This document shows, piece after piece, positions 15,845 through 25,035 of a stretch of DNA of 64,000 bases. Under the pieces are notes generated by a model, which was given only the letters and a program-made list of their open reading frames with translations, made no database searches and had not been told where the DNA came from. The stretch is taken from NCBI RefSeq assembly GCF_016865425.1, contig NZ_AP023355.1:6570198-6634197 (forward strand), read 5' to 3'. Position 1 is the stretch's first letter. Each line of letters starts with the position of its first letter. The stretch is from Actinocatenispora thailandica. Its GTDB lineage: Bacteria > Actinomycetota > Actinomycetes > Mycobacteriales > Micromonosporaceae. Position numbers and translations under genes: made by a program.

Positions 15845-16066
15845 TCATCGATTGGGCCAGACCGGGTCGGGGAGCTTGCGGAGCTGGTCGAGCGGGACGT
15901 CCTGGTCGCAGTGCCACTGGGTCAGATCGGCGTGGATCAGGTAGCCGCCGAGGTGCACCCAGCCCGGGATCCGGCTGTCCGACACGGCGAGCACCCGGTA
16001 GGGCCGGTCCGACACGTACGCCGGCAGCGCGACCAGGTCACCGACCCGCGGCCGGTACCCGGTCAC
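15845..16066 (-). CDS. Small hypothetical protein, gene 4 of small-protein operon
   Basis: A 73-residue protein starting at GTG 16066. That GTG overlaps the TGA of the preceding small gene as GTGA, indicating translational coupling. The sequence begins GYRPRVGDLVALPAYVSDRPYRVLAVSD and reads like a small SH3-like beta barrel with Trp-rich strands (PGWVHLGGYLI), ending in a polar tail. I do not recognise the family. It is the last gene of a four-gene minus-strand operon divergent from the XRE/DUF397 pair. Confidence 0.65.
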   Translation of the reverse strand: MTGYRPRVGDLVALPAYVSDRPYRVLAVSDSRIPGWVHLGGYLIHADLTQWHCDQDVPLDQLRKLPDPVWPNR

Positions 16067-16233
16067 GACCGGTCGCCGCACTCGACGCGCCGCACCGTGG
16101 CCGGGTCCACCCACCACACCCGCCCGCCGGTGCTGACGATCTGCACCAGGTACGGGTCCCGCAGGTACGCCTCCGCGACGGTGACGACGGGCGCGCGGCC
16201 GATCCGAACCCGGTCGCCGGGGATCACGACCAT
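16063..16233 (-). CDS. 56-residue hypothetical protein, gene 3 of small-protein operon
   Basis: A complete frame from ATG 16233 to TGA 16063, beginning MVVIPGDRVRIGRAPVVTVA. It has a beta-strand-rich pattern (GDRVRIG, YLVQIVSTGG, RVWWVDPATV) compatible with a small SH3/KOW-like barrel. Its start lies inside the end of the upstream gene (10-base overlap) and its stop overlaps the next start as GTGA, so it is very probably translated although it is short. Function unknown; it may be a paralogue-like companion of the 73-residue protein. Confidence 0.65.
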   Translation of the reverse strand: MVVIPGDRVRIGRAPVVTVAEAYLRDPYLVQIVSTGGRVWWVDPATVRRVECGDRS

Positions 16234-16688
16234 GGCACGCCCGCCCCGACCGGCGCGAACGGGTCCGCGCGCATCGCGACCGGCGCGGGCCGGACCGTGC
16301 GCATCGCGACCGGCGCGGACCGGACCGTGCGCGTCACGACCGGCGCGGGCACGACCGCGCGTGCCCCGAGCGGCGCGGGCACGACCGCGCCCGGTCCGGT
16401 CGGTGCGAGCATGACCGCGCGTGCGCCGGTCGGCGCAGGCACGACCGTGTGCGGTCCGGTCGGGACGGGCATGACCGCGCGGTGGGCGTTCTCGCGTTGC
16501 GCGGCGAGCCGGACGGCCAGCGCACGCGCCTCCGCGTACGGGTCGGCGGGCCGGCGGCGCCGGTCGGCGGGGCGGCGGCGCCGGTCGGCGCGGCGTTCGA
16601 GCAGGTACACGGCGAGCGCGGCGGCGCCGGCCGCACCGAGGACGAGCGCCGTGCCGAGGATCGCGGAGTGCAGGATCGGGCCGCTCAC
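16224..16688 (-). CDS. Membrane-anchored protein with decapeptide-repeat tail, gene 2 of operon
   Basis: A 154-residue protein from GTG 16688, which overlaps the previous TGA (GTGA). An N-terminal membrane span (ILHSAILGTALVLGAAGAAALAVYLLERR, about residues 5-33) is followed by a basic segment with DRRRRPA repeated twice and a short helix (YAEARALAVRLAAQREN). The C-terminal tail consists of about eight 10-residue repeats of the type VVPAPTGARA. The DNA shows a matching 30-bp periodicity. The tail is Pro/Ala/Val-rich and probably extended. No known family. Confidence 0.6.
   Translation of the reverse strand: MSGPILHSAILGTALVLGAAGAAALAVYLLERRADRRRRPADRRRRPADPYAEARALAVRLAAQRENAHRAVMPVPTGPHTVVPAPTGARAVMLAPTGPGAVVPAPLGARAVVPAPVVTRTVRSAPVAMRTVRPAPVAMRADPFAPVGAGVPWS
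16231..16475. repeat. 30-bp minisatellite inside a coding region
   Basis: About eight imperfect 30-bp units (core CCGGTCGGCGCRGGCACGAC on the plus strand) encode the decapeptide tail of the overlapping minus-strand gene. The period is a multiple of three and frame is kept, so the repeat is tolerated or selected at protein level. Confidence 0.8.
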
Positions 16689-16798
16689 CGCCACCACCCC
16701 GCCGGGTCGATCGGGCGGGCGGCGACCTCGTCCCGCCAGGCGTCGACGCGGGCGCGCAGCCACCGGCACGCGCGCGCGATAGTGTTCAACAGCTCCAT
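16685..16798 (-). CDS. 37-residue hypothetical protein, gene 1 of small-protein operon
   Basis: A frame from ATG 16798 beginning MELLNTIARACRWLRARVDA and ending in AGWWR. The first part would form an amphipathic, basic helix rich in Trp. GGAG lies eight bases before the ATG, the best ribosome site of the operon. The stop overlaps the GTG of the next gene (GTGA). It may be a leader-like peptide or a small membrane-associated protein. A 13-bp hairpin lies 28 bases upstream in the presumed 5' leader. No homology recognised. Confidence 0.55.
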   Translation of the reverse strand: MELLNTIARACRWLRARVDAWRDEVAARPIDPAGWWR

Positions 16799-16826
16799 CG
16801 GTTCGTCTCCAAGCGGTCGATGGGGC

Positions 16827-16874
16827 GGGGGCGCGGTGCGGCCGGCAAGCAGGCACCGCGCCCCCACTCTTTTT
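16827..16874. terminator. Strong hairpin with T-run in leader region
   Basis: GGGGGCGCGGTGC (16827-16839) pairs perfectly with GCACCGCGCCCCC (16853-16865), followed on the plus strand by ACTCTTTTT. On the plus strand it looks like an intrinsic terminator facing the XRE promoter. On the minus strand it is a stable 5'-leader hairpin ahead of the small-protein operon, so its real role is uncertain. Confidence 0.65.
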
Positions 16875-17058
16875 CTCTGCGACCCACCGGGTACGGCGGC
16901 AGGCCGTCGTACGGCTGAGCGATGCGCACCGGAATCGAAGGCTCACCGCTCGTCGCCGACAACCAGCAGTATTGCCCCACAAGCGGCGTTCATGCAACGA
17001 GTCATGGCAACTCATGTGGGACCATCTGTTGAATGCCGAAATGGATTGTGTTGCGTCG

Positions 17059-17078
17059 TGACACATCATCGTGTGTCA
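17059..17078. promoter_or_regulatory. Inverted repeat TGACACA-N6-TGTGTCA
   Basis: Perfect 7-bp arms at 17059-17065 and 17072-17078, about 50 bases before the XRE start. A further TGTGTCA half-site is at 17095-17101. A probable operator for the adjacent XRE regulator. Confidence 0.65.
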
Positions 17079-17130
17079 TAGCGGTGCAGACCGGTGTGTC
17101 ACGGCGGCACAGGGAGAGGAGGTCGAGGCA

Positions 17131-17994
17131 GTGATCGACAGCGATACGGGTTCGACGGTTCCGCGCTGGCGACTGGGCCGTGAGCTGGCAAAACTCCGCG
17201 AACAGAGCGGGCTCAAGACCGCGCAGATCGAGTCGCGCACCGGTTTCAGCCGGTCGAAGATCTACCGGATGGAAACGGGGAAGTCGCCGAGCCGCCGGGC
17301 CGACGTCGAAATTCTCTGCCAGATTTACCAGGCACCGGCGCGTCTCGCGAAGGCGCTGACCGCCTTGGCAAGCGAGACGACCAAGACCGGCTGGTGGCAC
17401 TCCTACGGGGACGTCATCCCTGAGTGGTTCGAGCTGTTCGCGGGCATGGAGGCCTACGCGGAGAGCATGGACATCTACGAACCCGAACTCGTCACCGGCC
17501 TGCTGCAGACCCACGATTACGCCTATGACGTCATGAGCACTGCTGACGCGAACGGCGACGACGAGGAGATCGAACGGCACGTCGACCTGCGCCTCGCCAG
17601 GCAGGCACGGCTGACCGGGGAAGAAGCCCCTCGACTCCACGTCATTCTGAACGAGGCTGTCATCCGCCGGCCGGTCGGCGGACCGACGAGCATGGCCGAG
17701 CAGCTCCGGCACATCATCAACGTCAGCCACCGAGACAACGTGACTGTGCGAGTGCTCCCGTTCTCGGTCGGCGTGCACGCTGCGATGCTGGCCGGCTTCA
17801 CGTACCTCCGGTTTCCGGACCGCCTCGTCCCGGACGTCGTCTATCACGACACCCGCACCGGCGCGCTGTACCTCGACAAGGCGGCCCAACGTAAGTCGTA
17901 CCGGCAGATGTGGCGGGACATCGACACCCGGGCGCTGGACCCCGCCGCAAGTCGGGACATGATGGCCACGGCAGCGAAGGAGTACGAGACATGA
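17131..17994 (+). CDS. XRE-family regulator with DUF5753 domain (Scr1-like)
   Basis: A 287-residue protein. The N-terminal helix-turn-helix (about 14-70, LGRELAKLREQSGLKTAQIE, then GFSRSKIYRMETGK) is followed by the DUF5753 region (GWWHSYGDVIPEWFELFAGME, VTGLLQTHDYAYDVM, LHVILNEAVIRRPVGG, VRVLPFSVGVHAAM). This is the WhiJ/Scr1-like group of streptomycete and micromonosporal developmental regulators, which pair with DUF397 proteins. GTG 17131 has GGAGAGGAGG upstream. Its TGA overlaps the next ATG. It presumably binds the TGACACA palindrome and may control the divergent small-protein operon. Confidence 0.9.
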   Translation: MIDSDTGSTVPRWRLGRELAKLREQSGLKTAQIESRTGFSRSKIYRMETGKSPSRRADVEILCQIYQAPARLAKALTALASETTKTGWWHSYGDVIPEWFELFAGMEAYAESMDIYEPELVTGLLQTHDYAYDVMSTADANGDDEEIERHVDLRLARQARLTGEEAPRLHVILNEAVIRRPVGGPTSMAEQLRHIINVSHRDNVTVRVLPFSVGVHAAMLAGFTYLRFPDRLVPDVVYHDTRTGALYLDKAAQRKSYRQMWRDIDTRALDPAASRDMMATAAKEYET

Positions 17995-18182
17995 GAGATC
18001 TGAGCGGCGCCACGTGGCGCAAGAGCAGCCGATCCGGGAACAACGGTGGTCAGTGCGTGGAGGTGGCGGACAACCTGCCTGGCGTCGTTGCCATCCGGGA
18101 CAGCAAGGACCCGGACGGGCCGGTGCTGCTGGTCCAGCCGACCGCGTTCCGCGCCTTCACCGACACCGTCAAATCGCCCTGA
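17991..18182 (+). CDS. DUF397 domain-containing small protein
   Basis: A 63-residue protein beginning with DLSGATWRKSSRSGNNGGQC, then VEVADNLPGVVAIRDSKDPDGP and a final FTDTV, the full DUF397 signature. It overlaps the XRE stop as ATGA, so the two are translationally coupled. DUF397 proteins are thought to bind and antagonise their cognate XRE partner in an antitoxin-like or regulatory pair (WhiJ-type systems); the exact role is unproven. Confidence 0.92.
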   Translation: MRDLSGATWRKSSRSGNNGGQCVEVADNLPGVVAIRDSKDPDGPVLLVQPTAFRAFTDTVKSP

Positions 18183-18240
18183 CACCACCGGCCGCACGCG
18201 CGCCTCGGGACCGCCGCACGGTCGGGAGGCGCGCGTCCGT

Positions 18241-18909
18241 TCAGCTGTCGGCGCTCACCTGGAGGCCGGCCTCGCGGGCCAGCTGGGCGCCGGCGACGGC
18301 GGCCTGCTCGGGGCTGATCCGGGCGCCGCGCAACGAGTGCAGCCCGCGGGCGCCCGCGATCCGGGATCCGGTCAGGTCGCAGCCGGCGGCGGCGGTCGCG
18401 GCGAACTCGACGCCGTCCAGCTCGCAGTCCACGAACAGCACGTTGCGCAGGTCACCGCCGAGCTGCGCGGAGCCGAACGCGCAACCCTCGAACACCACGA
18501 ACCCCTTCGTACGGTCGATCCGTACGACGGCGTAGTCCAGCCGGGTGTCCGCCACGTACAGGTCGGCGGCCAGCGCCAGGGACAGCCGCCAGCCCGTCGC
18601 CCGGCAGGAGACGACCTCGACGCGGCGCGCGGTCACCGGCGCCCACTCGGCGTTGGACAGGTCCGCGCCGCGCAGCGCCACGTCGGTCAGCTCCAGCGGG
18701 CCCCACCGGGACTCGGACACGTCCACCGCCCGCAGCAGCGACCCGGAGATCTCGCCGTCCGCGGTACTCCCGGCCGCGTCGGCCCGCTCGATGCCGGCGG
18801 CGGTCAGCGCCAGCTCCCCGTCCAGCGGATCGGTCGCCTCGGCCAGCTCGTCGGCGTCGATCGACGGCTGCCGGATCACCCGCTTGGCACCGAAGTCCCG
18901 GAATTCCAT
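18241..18909 (-). CDS. Degenerate pentapeptide-repeat-like protein
   Basis: A 222-residue protein with a run of roughly five-residue beta-helix-like units (LRAVDVSESRWGPLELTDVA, LRGADLSNAEW, CELDGVEF, CDLTGSRIAG). The A-D/N-L-x-x pattern is loose and many positions are substituted. Such right-handed beta helices include MfpA/Qnr DNA mimics, but this degenerate version need not act on gyrase. ATG 18909. It is divergent from rox, sharing a 370-base upstream region. Confidence 0.65.
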   Translation of the reverse strand: MEFRDFGAKRVIRQPSIDADELAEATDPLDGELALTAAGIERADAAGSTADGEISGSLLRAVDVSESRWGPLELTDVALRGADLSNAEWAPVTARRVEVVSCRATGWRLSLALAADLYVADTRLDYAVVRIDRTKGFVVFEGCAFGSAQLGGDLRNVLFVDCELDGVEFAATAAAGCDLTGSRIAGARGLHSLRGARISPEQAAVAGAQLAREAGLQVSADS

Positions 18910-18922
18910 CCGCTCACGGTAA

Positions 18923-20701
<1,779 letters not shown>

Positions 20702-20857
20702 CCGGCCGACGCGAGCACTGCCGATCATGGAGTCGGGGCCGCAGCCACGGTCGCGCATGGACTTGCATACGGCGAGTCGCCGGCAACACGCCGCCACAAC
20801 TCCGTGCTCGACGCGCAGGGCGGGGGCGTTGCGCCGGGCGAGTGCGCCGCGCGACCG

Positions 20858-22090
20858 TCAGGCCGCTGCGGCGACCGCTTCCAGTCGCGGCTCGATCGAC
20901 TCGGCCATCATGGCGATCTCGTGCTCACCAATCCGGTTCCTGCGCGCCTGCTCGCGCCAGCCGGTCAGAGCCGAGGCGATGCGGCCGATCCTCTCCCGGG
21001 CCTGGCCAAGGGTCAGGCTGCAGTCGTCGGCGAGGGACAGCAGGCCGTCGACCTCGTCGGGCGGTGCGTCGGCCCCCATGATCGACGTCGAGCGGGCCCG
21101 CCAGGGGTCCGGGTTCGGGTTCACGTCGAACACCGGGCTCAGCATCCAGTAGCCGCGTGTCGCGAGGAACCCGTGGTTGCGCAGATGGTCGTCGGTGTTA
21201 CCCAGCGCGACGCTGGCGACAACGCGGTCGTAGAGCTCGTGGTGATCCTCCTTCGGCGAGAAGGACAGATCCCGGATCGCCTCGGCGACATCGACGTAAT
21301 CCCGGTGCTCACCGTCGACGGAGCCCGTCGCGGTCATCGCACTGATGTAGCCGATGCGGTCGCCGGCACTCGTACGGTCGAATCTGCGCAGGATCAGCAC
21401 GCTGCGCTTTCCCACGCACGTCAGCCGGCGCTGCGGCGTGCGGATCCCCACGGTCTCCAGGAGGTCCAGCGCCGTCGCCTCCCACGCCATGACGTCCCAG
21501 CCGTCACTGGAATGCGGGAATTTGGCAATCGCCAAGCTCCCGTCCTCGAGACGCACGGAAGCCTTCGGGCGGGCGCCACCCAACCCTGTCGTCCCGGTAT
21601 CCAGAAGCTGTTCGACGGCGCTGGACGGGTCGTCGTCGGATGCCAGTTCGTCGGAAGCGTGCAGCAGCTCCGGAAGTGAGACGAGCTGGGGGACACGCGA
21701 AGGCCTGCCGAGGAAGTCGTCGTGGCTGGGCAGGCGGAAGCGCAGCGCGCCCTGGCGGGTGTCGTCGCTGACGCCGAGCAGGAAATCCAGGTCGTCCAAG
21801 CGACGCGGCGCCCTGCCCTCCTCGCGGGCCAGCGCGCGCTCCGCCTTCTCGACGAGGTTGCGGCCCCATCGGTCCGGCGCACTGTCGCCGAAGGCGCCGA
21901 CGAGCCCGCTCTGGTGCTGTGCGCCGGACACCAGGGGCAGAGCCGGGTCGATGCTCATGCCGCCAGCCGCAAGGTAGCTGGGGTCGTAGAGGAAGGTCGT
22001 GGAAATCTGGCCCCGGGTGCGAGTGAAATGCGCCTGCCCGACCAGCCTGGCGGCCCCGGGCCCGCCGACGAGGACCTCGATGGTGGTCAC
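20858..22090 (-). CDS. hipA: HipA-like kinase toxin
   Basis: A 410-residue HipA family Ser/Thr kinase of a type II toxin-antitoxin system. Visible blocks: an N-terminal couple domain (QISTTFLYDPSYLA), GAFGDSAPDRWGRNLV, the ATP-side loop TGLGGARPKASV, LAIAKFPH with the likely ATP-contacting Lys, LRRFDR, the catalytic loop GNTDDHLRNHGF, and the metal motif SPVFDVNPNP. E. coli HipA phosphorylates glutamyl-tRNA synthetase; the target here is unknown. GTG 22090 overlaps the antitoxin stop as GTGA. The length is near that of E. coli HipA and all key motifs look intact. Confidence 0.88.
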   Translation of the reverse strand: MTTIEVLVGGPGAARLVGQAHFTRTRGQISTTFLYDPSYLAAGGMSIDPALPLVSGAQHQSGLVGAFGDSAPDRWGRNLVEKAERALAREEGRAPRRLDDLDFLLGVSDDTRQGALRFRLPSHDDFLGRPSRVPQLVSLPELLHASDELASDDDPSSAVEQLLDTGTTGLGGARPKASVRLEDGSLAIAKFPHSSDGWDVMAWEATALDLLETVGIRTPQRRLTCVGKRSVLILRRFDRTSAGDRIGYISAMTATGSVDGEHRDYVDVAEAIRDLSFSPKEDHHELYDRVVASVALGNTDDHLRNHGFLATRGYWMLSPVFDVNPNPDPWRARSTSIMGADAPPDEVDGLLSLADDCSLTLGQARERIGRIASALTGWREQARRNRIGEHEIAMMAESIEPRLEAVAAAA

Positions 22091-22374
22091 CGCGCACGCT
22101 TCTTCGCGAGGGCGCCGGCACGCAGTCGCCCGATGTCGCTGCCGAGCGGGTCGATCGCATCGACGACCTGGCCCAACACACCGAGGGCGCGCAGGACCTG
22201 GGCGACGCTGCGGAAGCTCACGCTCGGGTCGCCGGTCTCGATCTTGCGGAGGGTGTCCCGCGTGATACCGGAACGCTCGGCCACCTGCTGAGCCGTCAGG
22301 TTCAGGACCATGCGCCAGCCACGCACGTGCTCGCCGAACTCGGTGATCTGCCGATCGATCCGGTACCCCGCCAT
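22087..22374 (-). CDS. hipB: HipB-like XRE antitoxin
   Basis: A 95-residue helix-turn-helix protein: LNLTAQQVAERSGITRDTLRKIETGD is the HTH, followed by SFRSVAQVLRALGV and a basic C-terminal tail ending GALAKKRAR. It is translationally coupled to hipA downstream. As antitoxin it should neutralise HipA and repress the operon, probably through the GCTATG/CATAGC inverted repeat upstream. ATG 22374 is preceded by an AGAAGGG-like ribosome site. Confidence 0.88.
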   Translation of the reverse strand: MAGYRIDRQITEFGEHVRGWRMVLNLTAQQVAERSGITRDTLRKIETGDPSVSFRSVAQVLRALGVLGQVVDAIDPLGSDIGRLRAGALAKKRAR

Positions 22375-22422
22375 CGCACTCACCCTTCTCTGCTCTGACG
22401 AGTGTACCAGCCACAGCGAGCT

Positions 22423-22448
22423 GCTATGACGTCTCCACTCGCCATAGC
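22423..22448. promoter_or_regulatory. Candidate hipBA operator
   Basis: Inverted 6-bp arms GCTATG (22423-22428) and CATAGC (22443-22448), centres 20 bp apart, lie 49 bases upstream of hipB. The arrangement resembles HipB operators (short arms, spaced), but it is inferred from position only. Confidence 0.5.
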
Positions 22449-22532
22449 AATGGGGGATCGGGCAGCTGCCCGGTGGCCCCGCGGACCGGCGGCATCCGCT
22501 GGTACCCGCAGGGCGCCGGCAACCGAGCCGCG

Positions 22533-22991
22533 TCAGGAGGGCCTGCGCACGGTCGTGGTGTCGGGGCCGGCACGGGTGCCGCGCGAGGTCGTCGGCCGCA
22601 GCTCCGGAATCGGTCGACCGTCCTGGTCGACCAGGACGGAACGGGCCTCGTCCGGGCCGAACGCGTGCCGCTCGCCCCACTGCCGCAGCGCCACGATGGC
22701 GGTGAACAGGTCGCGCCCGGCCGGCGTGAGCAGGTAGACCGGCCGTTTCCCGGACGGGGCCGGCCGGCGGTCGAGCACGCCGCGCGCGGTCAGCCGGCGC
22801 AGCCGGTCGGTGAGGATGTTGCGGGCGATGCCGGTGCGCTGCTGGAAGTCGGTGAACGAGCGCGCACCGTCCATCGCGTCCCGGACGACGAGCAGGCTCC
22901 ACCGGTCCCCCACCAGGTCGAGGGTGCGGGCGACCGGGCAGGTCGGGTCGGTCCATGCCGGGTCCGCGGCGCCGACCTTCGGGTGGGCCAT
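22533..22991 (-). CDS. HxlR family transcriptional regulator
   Basis: A 152-residue winged-helix protein with the HxlR layout: CPVARTLDLVGDRWSLLVVRDAMDG near the N-terminus, including the conserved early Cys, then FQQRTGIARNILTDRLRRLTARGVL as recognition region and the wing KRPVYLLTPAGRDL. ATG 22991 has GGAGG just upstream. It is divergent from the MFS transporter with an 83-base shared region containing an inverted repeat, and very probably represses that transporter. Confidence 0.9.
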   Translation of the reverse strand: MAHPKVGAADPAWTDPTCPVARTLDLVGDRWSLLVVRDAMDGARSFTDFQQRTGIARNILTDRLRRLTARGVLDRRPAPSGKRPVYLLTPAGRDLFTAIVALRQWGERHAFGPDEARSVLVDQDGRPIPELRPTTSRGTRAGPDTTTVRRPS

Positions 22992-23013
22992 CACACCTCC
23001 GGAAAGAGTTGCT

Positions 23014-23054
23014 GTTTGAAACCATCTTGCCGTACGTTCCCATCGGTTGCAAAC
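23014..23054. promoter_or_regulatory. HxlR-type operator between divergent genes
   Basis: GTTTGAAACC (23014-23023) and GGTTGCAAAC (23045-23054) form an inverted repeat with one mismatch inside the HxlR/MFS intergenic region. The second arm lies 20 bases before the transporter start. Confidence 0.6.
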
Positions 23055-23074
23055 TGCTACCGATTGGAGGGCGG

Positions 23075-24295
23075 ATGGGGCTCACCACCGGCCGCCGGCT
23101 GCTGTTCGCCACGACCTGCGCCGCTGCCGTCGCGACCGTGTACGCGGCCCAGCCGGTACTCGCCGAGATCGGTGCCGACCTGCGGCTGCCGGACGCCGAA
23201 CTCGGCTGGATCGTCACCACCGGCCAGCTCGGCTACCTGGCCGGGCTCGCGTTGCTGGTTCCGTTGGGGGACATGGTCGACCGGCGCCGGCTGATCGTGA
23301 TCCACCTGGTACTGGCCGCCGCCGGCGTGGCGGTCGCGGCGGTCGCCACCCGCACCTGGCTGCTGCTCGCCGGGGTGGGGGTCGCCGGGCTGTTCGCGGT
23401 CGTCGTCCAGACGACCGTCGCCTACGCAGCGGCGCTGTCCACCCCGGCCGACCGCGGCCGCACCCTCGGTACGGTGACCGCCGGCGTCGTCGTCGGCATC
23501 CTCGGTGCCCGGGTGGTCGCCGGGGCGCTCGCATCGGTGGCCGGCTGGCGCAGCAGCTACCTCGCGCTCGCCGCGCTCCTGCTCACCCTGGCATACCTGG
23601 TCCGGCGACTGCTGCCAGCCGACCCGCGGACCGAGCGCGCCACGTACCGGGAAGTGCTCGCCTCGCTCGGCGGGCTGTTCCGGGAGCGGCTGTTCGTCTC
23701 GCGCGGGCTCGTCGCGCTCTTCCTCTTCGCCTCGTTCGGCACGCTGTGGAGCGGCCTCGCACTGCCGCTCGCCGCGCCCCCGTGGCGGCTGGGCACGGCC
23801 CAGATCGGGCTGTTCGGCATCGCCGGGCTGGCCGGCGCCCTCGGTGCCGCGCGGGCCGGACGTTGGGCCGACCGCGGCCTCACCGGCCCCGTCACCGGCG
23901 GCGCGCTCGCCCTGCTCACCGGCGCCTGGCTCGCCCTCGGCCAGGCGTCGTGGTCGCTCTGGCTGGTCGGCGCCGGCGTGCTGGCGCTCGACTTCGCCGT
24001 CCAGGTCGTCCACGTCGGCAACCAGCACGCGCTGACCGCGGCGCACCCGGACCGCACCAGCACCGTCGTCGGCGGGTACATGATCTTCTACTCGCTCGGC
24101 TCGGCGCTCGGCGCGGCGACCACGACCACCGCGTACGCGAGCGCCGGCTGGCGCGGCTCCAGCATCCTCGGCGCCGCCTTCGCCGGCTGCGCCGTCCTGG
24201 CCTGGTGGGCCGGCGGCGTCCGGTCGGCCAGCAGCCGGAAGTCCGGCTGCCCGGCCGCGGTCAGGAGCGGACCGAGGAGTCCCACCGCCAGCTGA
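23075..24295 (+). CDS. MFS transporter
   Basis: A 406-residue integral membrane protein with about 12 spans, starting MGLTTGRRLLFATTCAAAVA. The major-facilitator loop 2-3 motif G-D-x-x-D-R-R appears as PLGDMVDRRRL, with a second half-copy (AARAGRWADRG) in the middle. It is probably a drug or metabolite exporter of the AraJ/NepI-like type. GGAGG sits before ATG 23075. The last 35 bases overlap the convergent DinB-like gene, so the polar C-terminal tail is unusual and the true end could be slightly earlier. Likely controlled by the divergent HxlR. Confidence 0.88.
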   Translation: MGLTTGRRLLFATTCAAAVATVYAAQPVLAEIGADLRLPDAELGWIVTTGQLGYLAGLALLVPLGDMVDRRRLIVIHLVLAAAGVAVAAVATRTWLLLAGVGVAGLFAVVVQTTVAYAAALSTPADRGRTLGTVTAGVVVGILGARVVAGALASVAGWRSSYLALAALLLTLAYLVRRLLPADPRTERATYREVLASLGGLFRERLFVSRGLVALFLFASFGTLWSGLALPLAAPPWRLGTAQIGLFGIAGLAGALGAARAGRWADRGLTGPVTGGALALLTGAWLALGQASWSLWLVGAGVLALDFAVQVVHVGNQHALTAAHPDRTSTVVGGYMIFYSLGSALGAATTTTAYASAGWRGSSILGAAFAGCAVLAWWAGGVRSASSRKSGCPAAVRSGPRSPTAS

Positions 24296-24890
24296 CCCCG
24301 CGGGTGTCCGCCGTGCGGCCGGTGGCGGTGAGCAGGTCGTGCCAGGCGTCGCCGGTACGCGCGGCCTTCGGGAAGATCCGGTCGAGCACCCGGCCGACGA
24401 TCGCCTCGTCCGGCCGGTGGTCGATGCCGTGCGCCCGCAGGATGTCGTACGCGTGCAGCGCGGTCTCGGTGATCCCCATCGCGGCGAGCGCCGTCGCGTC
24501 CGGGTTGCCGTACGGGTGCCAGCCGATCCGGTCCGGCGGGGCGGTGGCGACGACGGCGACGAGCAGGCCGCCGACCGCGTCCAGGCACTGGCAGATCGCC
24601 TGCGTGCCGCCGTCCTCCTCCGGCCAGAAGGTGAACGGCGGCCCGTCCGGGCGCGGCTGCACCCCCTCGACCAGCGGCGTGTACGAGTCGCCGTGGCCGC
24701 GCTCGCCGGACAGCTGCATGGCGTACCCGCCGAGGTCGTCGAGGATGTGCGCAGCCGTCTCGCGGCAGGACCAGTCCAGGTCGGCCGCCGGCCGTTCCCA
24801 GCCGTCGTCCGGGATCAGCGCGATGCGGTCGATGACGGCCTGCACGGTGTCCCGGACATCGGCGGCGTGTCGTGGCAGCTCGGTCGGCAT
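24261..24890 (-). CDS. DinB/maleylpyruvate-isomerase-N-like protein
   Basis: A 209-residue protein of the mycothiol-dependent maleylpyruvate isomerase / DinB superfamily: an N-terminal helix bundle with DWSCRETAAHILDDLGGYAMQL and ITETALHAYDILRAHGID carrying the His positions (in AAHIL and ALHAYD) expected for metal binding. Such proteins transfer mycothiol or act as isomerases; the substrate is unknown. The start is ATG 24890. Its 3' end overlaps the MFS gene by 35 bases. Confidence 0.75.
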   Translation of the reverse strand: MPTELPRHAADVRDTVQAVIDRIALIPDDGWERPAADLDWSCRETAAHILDDLGGYAMQLSGERGHGDSYTPLVEGVQPRPDGPPFTFWPEEDGGTQAICQCLDAVGGLLVAVVATAPPDRIGWHPYGNPDATALAAMGITETALHAYDILRAHGIDHRPDEAIVGRVLDRIFPKAARTGDAWHDLLTATGRTADTRGVSWRWDSSVRS

Positions 24891-24960
24891 GGCGGGAGAT
24901 TAGGCCACCCCGGCCCGCCACCACGACCGGATTCCCCGCCCCTTGGGTCCGCCCAGCCCT

Positions 24961-25021
24961 GTTGATCATGGTGTTATCCGGGTCGGAAAGCGCTCTCCGG
25001 GTAGAGGGCACCATGATCAAC
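24961..25021. repeat. 61-bp palindromic element, copy A
   Basis: A symmetrical element with perfect 13-bp terminal arms GTTGATCATGGTG and CACCATGATCAAC and a central AGCGCT palindrome. The same element, also exactly 61 bp, occurs at 26889 and 45801. Here it lies between two minus-strand genes, just downstream of the alpha/beta hydrolase end. Confidence 0.9.
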
Positions 25022-25035
25022 CGAGGCACCGGTGC

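Larger units (their letters stand above)
16799..17130. other. Divergent control region between small-protein operon and XRE gene
   Basis: About 330 bases without a gene. It holds the 13-bp hairpin with a T-run (16827-16874), the TGACACA/TGTGTCA operator-like site (17059-17078), and another TGTGTCA at 17095. The stretch 16970-17060 is notably less GC-rich and is the likely site of the divergent promoters. Confidence 0.55.

Noticed and set aside
16827-16874. Ordinary terminator of a plus-strand gene
   Set aside because: No plus-strand coding region ends upstream of it, so kept as hairpin of uncertain role.
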